Shown in pieces: positions 43,651-55,612 of a stretch of 64,000 nt of DNA (position 1 is the stretch's first letter; the number at the start of each line of letters is the position of its first letter). The translations under genes were made by a program, and so were the position numbers. The notes beneath the pieces were generated by a model. It was not told where the DNA came from. It did no database searches and saw nothing but the letters and a program-made list of their open reading frames with translations. This DNA is from Spodoptera frugiperda (Eukaryota; Arthropoda; Insecta; Lepidoptera; Noctuidae), in NCBI RefSeq assembly GCF_023101765.2, contig NC_064238.1, positions 1,238,001-1,302,000 on the forward strand, written 5' to 3'.

Positions 43651-44252
43651 AATAATACCTGCATGTTTCATATTATTCTCGCTATATCATAAAATAGGTA
43701 GTTACAGGACAGATCGTAAATATAAAACAGAGCTCATTACTAATATCATAAAATTTATTTATGTATACAAAACTTCATTGTGACCGTCTGTCACCTGTCC
43801 GTGGGATGCACTGGATGTGCTCGTATAAAGAATGTTTCATCAATTAACAACAAAAACCATATTCTAGTTTTAACAAAGAGAAAACACGTTTTTCGTACAA
43901 ATAAGAGCGAAAAAGTACTGATGTGGTAACGAAACCGTTGGCTGTTTACTTTTAATTAACAAACAGTTACCACGAAACAGGGTACGAACTATTTTCGTTT
44001 TTTGGTTAAATTTACCAACGTCGAGCTTTTTAACACAGCCAGTTGAGGGTTACAATAAAATATTGTGTAGATGTACTATGTATGTTGGGGTATAATATAC
44101 CGTACATGAACGGGTTAATTAAGGTAAATATTTGGTGTGTGATGTTATTGCGTGGTTAAAAATAATAAAGAAATTGATTCATCATTTTTGACTGCCTGGT
44201 TGATCAAATTTGTAAGTATTATTTATGAAAAAATAAAAAAAGAATGCATAAC

Positions 44253-44366
44253 CATTGCAACTCCTGCCAGGAGCTCTTATAAATACAACCATGAAAACAC
44301 CGGAACACTGAAGTCCGGCACGTCTCAGAGACATTAATAATTATATTGAATCCCGCAACAAAATAA
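44253..44366 (+). repeat. RPT-N copy 2
   Basis: 'attgcaactcctgccaggag', 'aatacaaccatgaaaacacc', 'ggaacactgaagtccggcac' and 'tgaatcccgcaacaaaataa'. See 39598-39720. It lacks the 'aatgactgtctt' stretch found in copy 1. Confidence 0.8.
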
Positions 44367-44877
44367 ATTAGAAAATATTTATAGAATGAAAGACGTACTG
44401 TTATGCTTTATCCCAGACTATTAACGATTTTATATTTAGAAAAGCATTTTTTTACTTAGGTATATAAATAATAACCCCGGTATATAACTAATTGTAATCA
44501 AATAATTACTGAACTACTCTGCAATGGCCTATCAATATTATTACATAATTTAATTATATAATATGAGACACATATCAATATAATTACACTAGATACATAC
44601 CAACCATGACCAGTACATAGTTGTTTAACATTAAATTAGTAAACTTCCTTGATAACCTATTGCTTCCCTTCATGATGGTCGTACTTTAGGAAAGTTTTCG
44701 CATTACGCCACGCGCGGTCGTCTGCTCCACTAAATATATTTTACCAGTATATTACATGGGTTGCGGACTTATTAAATTTATTTATTGTTATTTATTAACT
44801 TTATGTTATTTTGTGGACGTTTTTAGGAAACTGCATTTAAAAAATGTCAGTGAATTATTTCTAGGGTAAATAATATG
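44367..44877. other. unique AT-rich sequence
   Basis: A short GC-richer scrap at 44705-44730 ('attacgccacgcgcggtcgt') is not assignable. Confidence 0.4.
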
Positions 44878-44944
44878 ACTGCACGGTTGACGTGGTGGTT
44901 TGGCAACTAGCTGATAAGTAACCTGAAGCGGGTTAGGCAGGTAA
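44878..44944 (+). repeat. SINE-1 head fragment
   Basis: 'gactgcacggttgacgtggt', 'ggtttggcaactagctg' and 'aacctgaagcgggtt' are the tRNA-like head only. The SINE-3 at 44945 begins immediately after. Confidence 0.75.
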
Positions 44945-45165
44945 GTGTGGAAGCGACATGCTTCGGTACGAATTTGCCGGCCCGACAGAAGTGATACCAC
45001 AGCCGTACAGAAAACCGACGTGAAACAACGCGTTGTAATTCCTAAACCCCTCCCGATCTCCCTCCCCTCTAAATAGTCTGGCTAATACTAAATAGTAATG
45101 CCTTGTTGCCTCATGTCCATGGGCGGCACAACCGTTTGCTTGTTTACCGGCTTACATCATAAAGA
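44945..45165 (+). repeat. SINE-3, both ends present
   Basis: Sense copy with the intact 5' start 'gtgtggaagcgacatgcttc', then 'ggcccgacagaagtgatacc', 'agaaaaccgacgtgaaacaa', 'ccctcccgatctccctcccc' and 'tcatgtccatgggcggcaca', ending 'gtttaccggcttacatcat'. The centre is diverged. It begins with the same GTGTGG as the 6058-6361 copy, which supports a fixed 5' end. Confidence 0.8.
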
Positions 45166-45714
45166 AGTCACAGTAAAATTAAAAGACGTAGTTATTTATG
45201 AAACTCAAAATGTAAAATATCACACTAGAATATGAGCATTGCATTAATATCATACATGTTATATCACACCTAACTTTCCAAGCTCCAACACGCAACTAAA
45301 GCAGCAGAAAACTTAATAAAGCAGATAAAAATGGCTTCTTTTTCATACATGGTAATAAATAGGACTAAATCCACGATTCTTTCTAGAAAACAAAGGAAAA
45401 CTGAGTATAAAAGTTTTAATAAAACTGTACGGGGCACTCTTGAGATGTCCCAAAGAGACCATGAAACGCTATAAGTTGAAAGCATCGCAGTGTTTTAGCG
45501 TTCTTATGGCAGAAATACACTGGTATCTTTTTGCGGAGCTAACTAGTTATTTGCACCTGCTTTTATTGGAAGAATGTTATTATGCTTTTGTGCATTTTCT
45601 AACAGTCACTCTTAACCTTTTGAGTTTTTACGTGGTCACATTTTTGTGGTGGTTGTTTATGCGACCCTAGTATTTTTTTACAGTCGAGTTTGATGCGGCA
45701 ATTTTTAACAACGT
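45166..45714. other. unique AT-rich sequence
   Basis: Opposing frames at 45270-45485 (-) and 45440-45670 (+) are hydrophobic but show no named domain or signal. Confidence 0.4.
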
Positions 45715-45850
45715 GAAAGAGCAGACGGATCACCTGATGGTGAGCAATCGCCGTTGCCCGTAGACACCCGAAACACCAGAGGCTTTACTAGATTCGGGTG
45801 TCAATGGGCGACGCCGATTGCTTAATATCAGACCATTTATCTGCTTATTT
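45715..45850. repeat. inverted pair of SINE-3 3' segments
   Basis: 45715-45790 is a minus-sense SINE-3 segment ('gagcagacggatcacctgat', 'gtagacacccgaaacaccag', 'aggcttt'). 45791-45850 is the same consensus segment in plus sense ('attcgggtgtcaatgggcga', 'cgccgattgcttaatatcag', 'tctgcttatttacta'). The two arms can pair as an imperfect hairpin of about 60 bp. Confidence 0.75.
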
Positions 45851-47012
45851 ACTAACTTGTCCCATAAAAATAATCTATAATTCATATTCTGTTTATATCC
45901 AAAGAATTGTAAACAATTATTTATATAAGTTCTTTATGTACATTGCTTTTGTAGGGAACAGCAAACGGGATAAGATAGTTTCTACCTGTATTATACTTCG
46001 TTAAGGAGAGTTGAATAGTTTATGTGGAATCTGCATAGAAGACTCGATGTTGAAGTAGTAAGGGGAAGGTTTAAGTGTTCTTATTTTATAGAATGTATAT
46101 TATGTATTTGTGAAAGAACTCAGCGCTACAGCAGAGTAGTTATGAAAACAATGGATCTGTATTTATTTATATAATGTACCTTATTATCGCAGACTTTCTC
46201 TTCAAACCCTAAGGTTGACTGGTAAAGTGAAGTGAATACCATATGGCATTAAGTTCGTCTTATGGACTACCATTTTATAGTATTGTGTGCATTAAAGATT
46301 AAAGAAATAAATATGTTGGAGATAGGAGGTATCTTACTTTCGATGTCGGTGAAAGGAGAATCTCACTTCTGATGACAGGAATACACATGTGGGCAATTTG
46401 ACATAGGTAGCAGTAAAACAAACAAAATGTTCGATATGAAACTTATTGATTATTTCTGTATATTGCACTGTTCTGTACAAGCTACTGATGGGGCCGGTAT
46501 TTCTTAAGGAAAACTCTAAGAAAAAATTAACTTTCTATGTCTAGTTATTACACAAGAACAAAAGTTAGCCCAAACATATTAATATCAGTACAACAATAAT
46601 AGTTTAGGAGGTCATGACTTCATACAATTATTTCCTACAGATGATCCGACAAAACACGCAACGAAACATAATTACACAACTGCCAGTATTCGTGTGTACG
46701 TGACTTGCATCTGAAGAAAGTACTCCAACTTACAATCTGCGTCAACTGTTGCCATGGCAACCGTACGTGATACCTACTTACTATGATATAGTTGCTTGTG
46801 CCCCTGTGTATTAGGTTCAAAGATTATAAGACACAAATTTTTACCCGTGGAGTTTCATGTGTGATAAATTTATCCTTCATATCACTAACTGTACCAATGC
46901 CTATGTATGCTAAAATTCAAGAAGATTGGGTGAAAAGAGAAAGGTTAAAGAGGTAGCCAACGAACTATGATATCGGTTTTAATTTTAGATATTTAAGAAA
47001 ATAGCGTACTGC
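45851..47012. other. unique AT-rich sequence
   Basis: No feature recognised. Confidence 0.45.
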
Positions 47013-47112
47013 CTTTTACCTTGCCAAACGCACTTACGACTCCTCTGGTGTTGCGAGTGTCCATGGACGGCGCTGATCTTTTACTATCAGGTGAGCCGCT
47101 TGCTCCTTTATC
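47013..47112 (+). repeat. SINE-3 3' end, diverged
   Basis: 'cgcacttacgactcctctgg', 'tgttgcgagtgtccatggac', 'ggcgctgatcttttactatc' and 'aggtgagccgcttgctcc'. Plus sense. Confidence 0.75.
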
Positions 47113-47627
47113 ATCTCATTTGTCATCTAAAGAACAACAATGTCGACAGTGCTTTTAAACCAACCAAACGCTAAAGTCACAAAAAGAACAATTTCACAGC
47201 AAATATCCACCTAACCCAAAAGAAGATTCGCCAAAAATTTTAACCATATACTTACTTGCAAATACTGTAGTCGGAATACTTTATGCTCGGTTGACTGAGC
47301 ATTTGGTTCAACCGGATCGTGTGAATCTTCGGTACACTCCAGGGTCAAGAGTGGCACGGAAAATGTTCCGAGTAAATATTACACGGAATATTTTTTTTTT
47401 CGCCTTGTTACTGTAAGAGCTTGCACGTGGAATTCTGCTGAGCGTTAAAATTATTGCGGCCTTCTTATCTTTTATTTAAATTCATTGTTTGTATATTAAG
47501 ACGGAATGTGTTTTTGCTTTATTGACGGATAAAGTATTCTAGCATTGATTTCTGGATTGATGCAATTATTGCTATACTATGTCTATTGTATTAATTGATG
47601 ACTGTCTTGGGTTGGGGTAAAGTATTA
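47113..47627. other. unique AT-rich sequence
   Basis: No feature recognised. Confidence 0.45.
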
Positions 47628-47712
47628 CTGAGCTTTGTTCGGTTTATTGAACATTTTTCAGTGTTAGCATGGAGTCTGGAATTGTGCCCAGTAAATGGCA
47701 ATACGCTCACAT
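47628..47712 (+). repeat. SINE-2 middle fragment
   Basis: 'tactgagctttgttcggttt', 'catttttcagtgttagcatg', 'gagtctggaattgtgcccag' and 'taaatggcaatacgctcaca'. Neither head nor tail is present. Confidence 0.7.
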
Positions 47713-48305
47713 CTAGATTCTAGAGATTTGTTTATCGATGACCCTTGAAATTACTTTAGAAACGTGGTAACACGACGACACCTGCACCCTATAATAATGA
47801 AAAAATCCATTCAAAAGCAATAATTACCTCGAATGACCTTGAAACCACACACACCAACAACGTACCACAGAACACTCACAAACAAACGACTCACTTAAAG
47901 GACTACTTACAATTTCTTTGTTTACACTCCACTAAGCATTTAGCTCGAGCATCGTATCGTGTGAATCTAACGCCACTCCTGTGACGTCACAGCGTGACGT
48001 TCTCACATTCTACGCCTGTTTATCACGATTATCCGAGACATTACGCGCAACGATCTCTTGTTCGTAAAAAGGAATGAGGCGATATCTTTTTTCTTAACGT
48101 TTTAGTCTTACCGTTCCTGAGGAGGCTCTCTCGCAATTTTTATGGAGTTTCCTTCATTGAGTTTTAAGTTGCTTGTACTGAAATTTTTTGGTGATGTTTC
48201 TGTGGTACAGTTTGTTGTAAATAGTAGATAGGACTTTGAAACGATGATCTACTATATAGCGCAATAGATTCTGTTCTACTTTGCTATGTATCGGTTATCA
48301 CATGT
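47713..48305. other. unique sequence with GC-richer patch 47950-48070
   Basis: Contains 'gtgacgtcacagcgtgacgt', with a perfect TGACGTCA at 47982-47989, in a stretch richer in GC than its surroundings. No frame or repeat match. It could be an old element or a regulatory patch. Confidence 0.4.
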
Positions 48306-48533
48306 TGACTGCACGGTTGACAGACTGGTTAGGTAGCTGACTGTCGGTGCAACGTGTCGCGGGTTCGATTCCCAATCTTTGTGTGATCTACAAATTGTTG
48401 TTTTGAGTCTGAGGATCATATATGTGAAGTTGTTCCGGGTCTGCGCATGTCACGTGGATGCGATGAAACAGAATATAGGAGAAAATCCTGGAGCAACGCA
48501 AGGTTTTATTCAAAAAAAAAAATAATCTACACA
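48306..48533 (+). repeat. SINE-1, full length with poly(A)
   Basis: Reference sense copy: head 'tgactgcacggttgacagac', B box GGTTCGATTCC at 48362-48372, body 'ctttgtgtgatctacaaatt', 'gttgttttgagtctgagg' and tail 'aggagaaaatcctggagcaa', with an A-run at 48512-48522. The B box and tRNA-like head show descent from a tRNA gene. It is not itself a tRNA, because the 3' acceptor half is replaced by SINE body. Confidence 0.9.
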
Positions 48534-50342
48534 TAATTATTCAGGATATAATTGATATAAGGTACTCAAGACGCTAGACAAAATAAAAAAATATATATAT
48601 CCTCCATAAATACATCTACGCAATATCATACATGTTTTTTTACTAAAGATCAAATCGACATAACTTTCCTTTTACTACATACGATAACATACACTGCAGC
48701 TCAATCAATCAAATATTCAAAGAAAAATTTCATACGAAGGCCAGCGAAATCAAATTTCCGTCGGCAAGTCCGAACAAGTTATTGGTCATGCGAATATTCA
48801 TACCGAAGTTATAGGGGTGGCTATTTTTCTGAATATACAAAGCGATATTTTTGCTCAACAATATGTATCAGACGAATGGAAAAACGAAATATATCGCCAT
48901 CGATATATTTAAAAGTCGTTCAGATTGGTTGACGTTCGGCAAGTTTATTGCAGTTCGTTGCGGCTTGTTGCGACATGTCGGACTGTTGGTCGATCGTAGT
49001 TTTTGCTTGACAAATAATTTTTTGAAGGTTTTTGTTATGTTTCGGTTTCAAAAAGTTTCTTCGATTTTTGATCGAAATGTATATCGTAATGCTAAGAATA
49101 GATGAGCTGGTAAATAATAAATTAGGAAACACTGCATTGCACCCAACAACTTACGATCAAGCAAACCGAATTGAGGAAAAACTCACATCAGTATAAGAGC
49201 AGTCATAACATCATCTTAGTCGGACATAAACCAGGCATATCTCATAAGCTAGCAACCGGTAGCTACCACCATAAAGTACCAGTAAAAAACATTCCCTTCA
49301 TAAGCAAATCCCTCACAAATCTCTCACATAAACAAAAGAAGACGTACTATAATGAAGTCGCCAGCTTTTTAAGTTGACGTTAACCCACAACATCAGCTTA
49401 CCCCTTGTACAAATTCTTTGAGCACACTAGTGGAGACAGCCTTCATATTTTAGCTGGGAACGTAAGAAATATGGCGGTGTCCTTGCAGTAAGGCCATGAA
49501 ATGTGTGATGGTTAGTCATTTTCGCATGTAAAATAATATTTTTTTAACTTGCCATAAGCTACCATGCGGTAGCTAGTATTAATATTGAATTAAACTTGGA
49601 TCTAAATTAGATAAAATAATAAATATTGATAAGTAATATATTTTTAGTAAGAACGTGGTTTATGGTTTTCTATGGTATATGAAAGTATTAATGACAAAAA
49701 CGTTTCTAAAAATTCAATATCAGAAAATATAATGCATTCGTAAGAATTCTCTAGAATATGTGCCATTCACAAACGTATAGAAGAATTTTCCTTAAAAAAA
49801 AACTGCAAGGGAACAGTTTGGTATGTTACATGGTATGTTTAACATTACAAAATTTTGCTAGGATGTATGTCGCAGTTCTTATAGCCCCACCCGAAATCAC
49901 AGCCCTAAAACAGTAGCGGCTTGGGTAAACCTTTGACAAGTAATATCCAAGACAACATAATCGCATTATATACCTACGGACGGATGCAAAATGTTGACGA
50001 CCCTGGAAGCTGAGCCTCTGTAATAAATACAATATTAACATACGGAAATTCATTGCTCCGTGGGAAAATAATATTTTTCTTACATTTGATGGAAAGCTTT
50101 GAATGTTTACAATCCTCTGGATATGTTATTATTCGCGCGTTTTATCCGTGACGTACATAAATATATTTTTCGTTTATAATTACAATCTTGGCTGTTGTGA
50201 ATGTGTAAGAGAAAATCCAATTTTATGGATTTACTTTGTTTCAGTAATGTTTTTGGTGTCACAATCCAGTTTATTACTTTAGAAAATAGCGTACATAGTC
50301 CTATGTTATTATACGTGTAATATTCAAATTGTATTATTGTGT
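48534..50342. other. unique AT-rich sequence
   Basis: A non-repeat patch at 48725-48800 ('gccagcgaaatcaaatttcc', 'gtcggcaagtccgaacaag', 'ttattggtcatgcgaatatt') has an inverted CCAAT box and an octamer-like ATGCGAAT. Frames at 48851-49105 and 49171-49377 have no recognisable domain. Confidence 0.4.
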
Positions 50343-50450
50343 TTTTCGGTTTACTCACGTAATTATTTAACGAGGAACTCGACTAGTTTCAAAGCATGCT
50401 AGAGGCTCAGGCTATACTCATAAGCAGCATTCTGCGAGTCAAGTTGCGCA
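50343..50450 (+). repeat. foldback family K, diverged
   Basis: 'cggtttactcacgtaattat', 'ggaactcgactagtttcaaa' and 'cataagcagcattctgcgag' follow the K left arm and loop (see 61380). Confidence 0.6.
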
Positions 50451-51158
50451 CCCATTTGTAGAATTTGGTCAATCTCCAACTTAATTGCCAAATTTAGAGA
50501 TTATGAGAACCTTTTTGTACAGGTCCTTAATCAGAGTTCATAGTCCAGAAAAGGACTGACAATGATGAAAATATTTCCATTTAGCTCAACAATATGTTAA
50601 ACCATTATTCCCAACAAAACTTACATAACATCCATGCCATAAATAAACGTAGTTTTTTCATAAAGTTCCGAATTACAGTTTTCGAAGCTAAAAATATAAA
50701 CACGATTTATTACAGCATTTATGGTGAATAAAAAGTAAATATTCAGAAGAACGGGAGCAACATTTGTATGAGACAAACGTGACTGGAATGATGGTAACGA
50801 AGCGAAAACACGGTTGCGTACACTCACTAGTTTATTTACAAAAAAAAAAAAAAAATGTTGAACCTAAAGCCCCGTACAGAATATTCCGGGAACCTTTTGA
50901 GGCGTTTGAAGTAAAAAAAGGATTGAAAAATATGAAAATTAATGTGTAATGTCTGTTAGTATTGAAGTTTTAGTGGTACGGCATAACTATTCATTCTATG
51001 CTGGTAATTCACGAAAGAGTTTGAAATTGTGAAGTACAACATACAATGTGTTTTTAACATGTACCTTTCTGTTTCTTAATACATATACTTGAGCATTAGA
51101 TATCAACGATGTTAATCAAACCTTACTAACTGAAAGTATAATGTATAAAAATTTTATT
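50451..51158. other. unique AT-rich sequence with A-run
   Basis: A run of A lies at about 50839-50855. The frame around it (50764-50949) continues NVEPKAPYRIFREPFEAFEV, which is mildly protein-like but unassigned. Confidence 0.35.
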
Positions 51159-51206
51159 AGTAGGGTTTCGAACCCACGCCCTCATAGGTACCGGGCCACC
51201 CGACAT
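51159..51206 (-). repeat. possible tRNA-derived SINE scrap with B box
   Basis: On the minus strand 'gggcgtgggttcgaaaccct' contains a perfect B box (GTTCGAAAC), preceded by 'gtggcccggtacctatga'. It does not fold into a complete tRNA by eye, and is probably a SINE head of another family. Confidence 0.4.
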
Positions 51207-51536
51207 ACACGTGTAGCATTACGTTACAGTGAACATCTCAATTAAACAAAGAACATTTTTCTCAATAGTGTAGTTATGTTCATAATAAAAAATACGCAAT
51301 GCAGTATTTTAAATTTACTTTAATGACCTAACTAAAACTATGAAACTAGGAAAGAGGATGGCGTTCCCAACTTTAAAACATGTTCGTTTAATGAATGTAA
51401 TAGTTTTTAACAGTCCATTAACCCGAAAGAGAACCTTAAGATGTAAATAGAATAGCTCGATATAATGTTTAGTATTTTCATGTTCTATGACTTTATTATT
51501 GCCGCATTAAGTAGTTATTTTACCATTGGTAAAATT
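51207..51536. other. unique AT-rich sequence
   Basis: No feature recognised. Confidence 0.45.
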
Positions 51537-51690
51537 GTTTTTTTAAGGGGTGAAAATCATCCAATGACTTTTCTCGCCGTGAGCGAGGCAAGAGGCAGAG
51601 TCCGACTCTTACTGATTAAAAACCACCCCGTTCCTACTCCTGCTTTTGAGCCGGAACACCGGTAACCCGATAGGTAGTCCGCAGCGGACG
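51537..51690 (-). repeat. LINE-1 tail
   Basis: T-run, 'ggggtgaaaatcatccaatg', 'acttttctcgccgtgagcga', 'ctcttactgattaaaaacca', 'ccccgttcctactcctgctt' and 'gataggtagtccgcagc'. Frames over it (51465-51665 plus, 51557-51742 minus) are by-products. Confidence 0.85.
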
Positions 51691-52639
51691 TCCGTAGTAG
51701 AAATAATTTGAAACAAATAAAATATGTACTACCAAAGTTCAATATTCTTCATTTTACTTTTCCTTCAGAAAACATAATTGTGAAAATAATAACTTCCCGT
51801 ACATTGCTATTTAATTATACAAAGATCTAACGTTCATCAACAGATTTTAAAACCACTACACTGTCAACAATCAATTTCAACATTACTTTTATGATGATAT
51901 CACTATCTTGTCTCCAACGCTTCTTTATTTTTTTCATGCTTTAGTCTAATTCAAACATCTACACACGCAAATATGCGTATAACAAAGAGTTGTTTCTATA
52001 ATTTTATCGAGCATCACAAGTGGGAGGGTTGCAAGCAATATTTCCAAGTTATTATTTCGATATTTTGTTCATTATTTTCCATTGAAAACGTGCGCTAATG
52101 GTCCCCTACTCAGCTCTGTGTATACGAACCTACCTATATACCCACCTACTCGTTCCTGATATAACGATGATGTACCACGTTCAGTTAAACTGAAAAGTGG
52201 TTTTTGTTGCTGATGCATTTTAATTTTATAAATTTATTTAATATTTTAATGGACGGCCATGAGTTTATTTAAAATGTTTTAAGCAAAAGGTATGGCTTTA
52301 ATGAAATCTGTACACATAGTAATGCATAATTAATCGGTAACAAAAAAGATTTAAAGAGTTTCTTCATTTTTTTTTCAATTTAAGCTATATATATTGTGTA
52401 CTTAATCTATTAAAAAAATCGTTCTATTTGTTCTCCCGTGTAAAAGTTACAATTGAGTGGCGTATTACTTTTTAACATTCTACAAGTATTGAGAAAAATC
52501 AAAAAGAAAATACATATTCCTCCAATAACCGACAGATCAAATAGAAACCTACTAACCCACATTGAAGCTATTAATAAAATCCCACTCCAAAAAAGCCTTA
52601 GATCTCAAAACGAAATTCTAGACTAACAAATCCTAACTA
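51691..52639. other. unique AT-rich sequence
   Basis: No feature recognised. Confidence 0.45.
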
Positions 52640-53030
52640 ATATAAAACCGAAAGTCTGTTTATTTGTTTGTTACTCAAACATCCCTTGCGAAGCGATGGA
52701 TCGTAATGAAATTTTGGGTGCGGCAATGTTAGGTTTGGGGTAACGTCTGATATTACCTACACGAATATTCAACCTGCGTCCCAACGGGATGTTTCTGTGA
52801 CCCCTTTTTATATGAGCTTTGAGACAAGATTATTAGTAAGTACTAGCTCGGTATTAAATTAGGATGGGTTTTTCAAAGTAGAATATGTCGCGATTGAAAA
52901 TAGGTAAAGTTGAGGCGGGAAATAATATAAGGCGCCTTTTTGATTTAGTCATTACCAGTTCTATATTAAAGTGCCTAATTGAGGATTAATTGAAATAAAT
53001 GCTCTAACTTTGAAATAGTTTTAGAAATTG
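52640..53030 (+). repeat. retroposon-like repeat, unclassified
   Basis: 'aaaaccgaaagtctgtttat', 'caaacatcccttgcgaagcg', 'atggatcgtaatgaaatttt' and 'caacctgcgtcccaacggga', then 'aagtgcctaattgaggatta' and 'attgaaataaatgctctaac'. The last part recurs at 61655-61708. The style (atggatcgtaatgaaattt, tttgtttgtt) is that of non-LTR or Helitron-like ends common in Lepidoptera. Confidence 0.5.
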
Positions 53031-54009
53031 GTATACACCGAACGTACAGAACTCTGGAGACTCTCAAGTGGATGTATTTTAATCCAATACTTGTACTTGA
53101 TTATACCTTGTTATCTGTATCGATGTACACGTATAATTAATAACTTTCGGAATATTAAAGGCGTTAATTGTACTCCTCGTTGAATTTTCGGGCTATATTT
53201 TACAGAGACACCACGGTAGTGCGACTGGTCGCCGCTACCAACAAAATGTTTACAGCTCTATAGAGCTCACCTGGTGCCCGCTTGTTTAAACAACCAATCT
53301 GGCGGCGTGACAGCTAGGACGCTACTTAGAGGCCCATGTATGGTATGGTGTATGTGTATAGTGTCTAGTTTAGTAGCTTACAGATACCAGATACCACAGT
53401 CGCGCAACTAGTTGCGTGGCTATCATGTCCCAATGAAATATAGACCTTATGGTCAGCCGCGTCGACCAACACATAGCCACGGTAGGGACGCAAGATTTTT
53501 TCTAATCTTTATCTCCATTGAATTCTATTGATGTCACACGTCAATAATCTAACACCTATAAGCGAATTCAGACCACGTTCACGTCCTGTCAAATTACGGC
53601 CAGTTTTCCAAAGAGGGTGTTGACAACACTGGTGCGATATTAAAAGTCCCAACTCAAGAGTTGAACCTGTTATTACCCTTGTGGTTGCGTCAGCTGTCCC
53701 CTGACCCATGTTAGGTTACGGCATGCGTTGCCTTGAATAAAACCGAATCAACAAGTTTAACTAATGGTCGGTGAGATGCAAGAGTGTTAGTTAATTTGTT
53801 TCGTTTCGTGTTGTGTTTTAGAAAGTATAATTTAATCTAATTTGCACAAAGCAGCGGTTAAAGAATTGTATGTGTGTTTCGGTATAATATTGTATTGTGC
53901 AGTTACAGTGCTAATTTCATTTAGTTTTATTACATACAGATTCAATCTAGTGGTATTTCTAAGCAAGTAATCCAAAACTATATGCTTTGTATGAAAAATC
54001 TCACCTAAA
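53031..54009. other. non-repeat region with GC-richer block 53200-53720
   Basis: 53205-53500 is GC-rich with a perfect 14-bp palindrome CGCAACTAGTTGCG at 53403-53416 and mirrored 'ccacggtag' motifs at both ends, suggesting a decayed inverted-repeat element. 53509-53709 (-) has a 66-codon frame starting MGQGTADATTRVITGSTLEL with no family I recognise. Confidence 0.4.
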
Positions 54010-54245
54010 ACTGACGTGAAACTGGCGTTATGTCTCGTTATGTGAGTGAGTTTACCGAAGGCCCAACTCCCCCTTCCTAATCTTCCCGATCCCTATTCCC
54101 AAACAACCCTTAGATTCCTAACCCCCAAAAGGCCGGCAACGCACTTAAAAACACCTCTGGTGTTTCAAGTGTCCATGGGCGGCGGCGATTGCTTACCATC
54201 AGGTGATACGTCTGCTCGTTTACAGGTGTTCCATAAAAAAAAACT
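54010..54245 (+). repeat. SINE-3, 3' two-thirds
   Basis: 'aactgacgtgaaactggcgt', 'gtgagtgagtttaccgaagg', 'cctaatcttcccgatcccta', 'aacccccaaaaggccggcaa', 'cacctctggtgtttcaagtg', 'catgggcggcggcgattgct' and 'taccatcaggtgatacgtct', then (A)n near 54235. The 75-codon frame across it is repeat-derived. Confidence 0.9.
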
Positions 54246-54782
54246 TTTCATATTATTAACAATTTTGACTTAGAAACAAAAATCTAAAGAAACATTTTGC
54301 TCAACGTGATAAAGGAGTCTATTAAGTCTTGAATTGAAATCCAATTGTTGAACTATTGTTCTACAGCCGATTTTGGGGCTAATGCCAAGGGTATTTCTTG
54401 AACCAAAAAATTGCCTAATTTCAATCCGATTCCAATTGATTAATTTACATCCCTTTGATGTTACTGTTAGCTTCAACTACAGATTCCTAGCCGCAGGATT
54501 CTTGCCTTTAGTGTCAAAGCCTTTAATTAACTAACATTAATCATTACATGAAGGAATTAATCGATTTCAATGATTTGGAAACCTAATTGTTCAGCACAAT
54601 TGAACAATAAATTCTACGAAGTTTTGTCATCTTTCGAATTTGTCAGTTTGTAGCTAACCTTCAATGTGAGAATGCTACTGATAATATGGCTACCTACGAG
54701 CGAAAAATGTTATAGTAGTTTCCTACGAAATTCGCCTAATTATATGCCTTGCACTCTCTTAATAATTACATATACTTATATT

Positions 54783-54915
54783 TATCTAATAAATAAAAGT
54801 GGAGTGTCTGTTCGCAAATTGAAATAACTGCTTTTTTCTACATTATAAATATACATACATACAAAAAATCATTTAATTTTTGTATCTCTGTGAGTTCAGT
54901 CTTACGTCTCTGAAA
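54783..54915 (+). repeat. RPT-J copy 1
   Basis: Similar to 60088-60250: 'taataaataaaagtggagtg', 'tctgttcgcaaattgaaata', 'actgcttttttctac' and 'atatacatacatac'. AT-rich, probably a retroposon end. Boundaries approximate. Confidence 0.5.
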
Positions 54916-55494
54916 TAAAAATATTGACAGAACTTTAATTAGTAGCTGATTTACTAAGAACTTGGCGTACTATTCTAGGTTTTAAAATGATGAAAACGTT
55001 ATATATTATAATACATGTAGATATTATTATGACCTGGCGTCATAACAGAACTTTATTTATATCCCAACGAACATAAGACATGAAAATATACCCAAAAACA
55101 CACGGATTACACGGCTAAAATGTTGCTTAGAACATCTTCTAAGAGTAGTATTATACTACGAACTATTCTAAGCTCTAAATCCAATATGTTAGGAGGTGTT
55201 ATATGTGCTTTTAGCACGCCCCTTGCGTTAGTGTGGAATTGAGTACGAGCTCATTACGTCATTGAAAAATTACTGTATGCTTCTATGTACTTAGGTTGTG
55301 TGGATTGTAAGTTTTATTTTAAGATTTGGAGTTTAGATTATGGATGGGAAAAGAGTATGTGATTGAATGGTCAAAGATACACTCAAAGTTAACATAATTA
55401 TAAGGCGTAAGTAGAGGTGAAATTATAGAACACAGTCTTTACGAGATTATCTACTATTACATTAATCATATTATCCGTCCGAATTCAAAAAATC
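54916..55494. other. unique AT-rich sequence
   Basis: No feature recognised. Confidence 0.45.
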
Positions 55495-55612
55495 CGAACC
55501 CCCAAAAGGCCTTGTAACGCCATCTAGTGTTTCGGGTGTGCTTGGAACGCCGGTGAATGCTTACCATCAGGTGATTCCTCATCTGTTCGTTTACTAGCTT
55601 ACCACTATAAAC
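55495..55612 (+). repeat. SINE-3 3' end, diverged
   Basis: 'ccgaacccccaaaaggcctt', 'gtaacgccatctagtgtttc', 'gggtgtgcttggaacgccgg' and 'tgcttaccatcaggtgattc', ending 'tactagcttaccactat'. A-run not preserved. Confidence 0.8.

Noticed and set aside
45440..45670. 76-codon hydrophobic frame as a membrane protein
   Set aside because: Hydrophobicity follows from T-rich codons. It has no recognisable family and is opposed by an equally long antisense frame.
48306..48380. tRNA gene
   Set aside because: Has a B box, but lacks a complementary acceptor stem and continues into SINE body and poly(A). The same applies to the other SINE-1 and SINE-2 heads.
51159..51206. tRNA gene on the minus strand
   Set aside because: Only the B-box arm is convincing. 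No complete cloverleaf could be found by eye.
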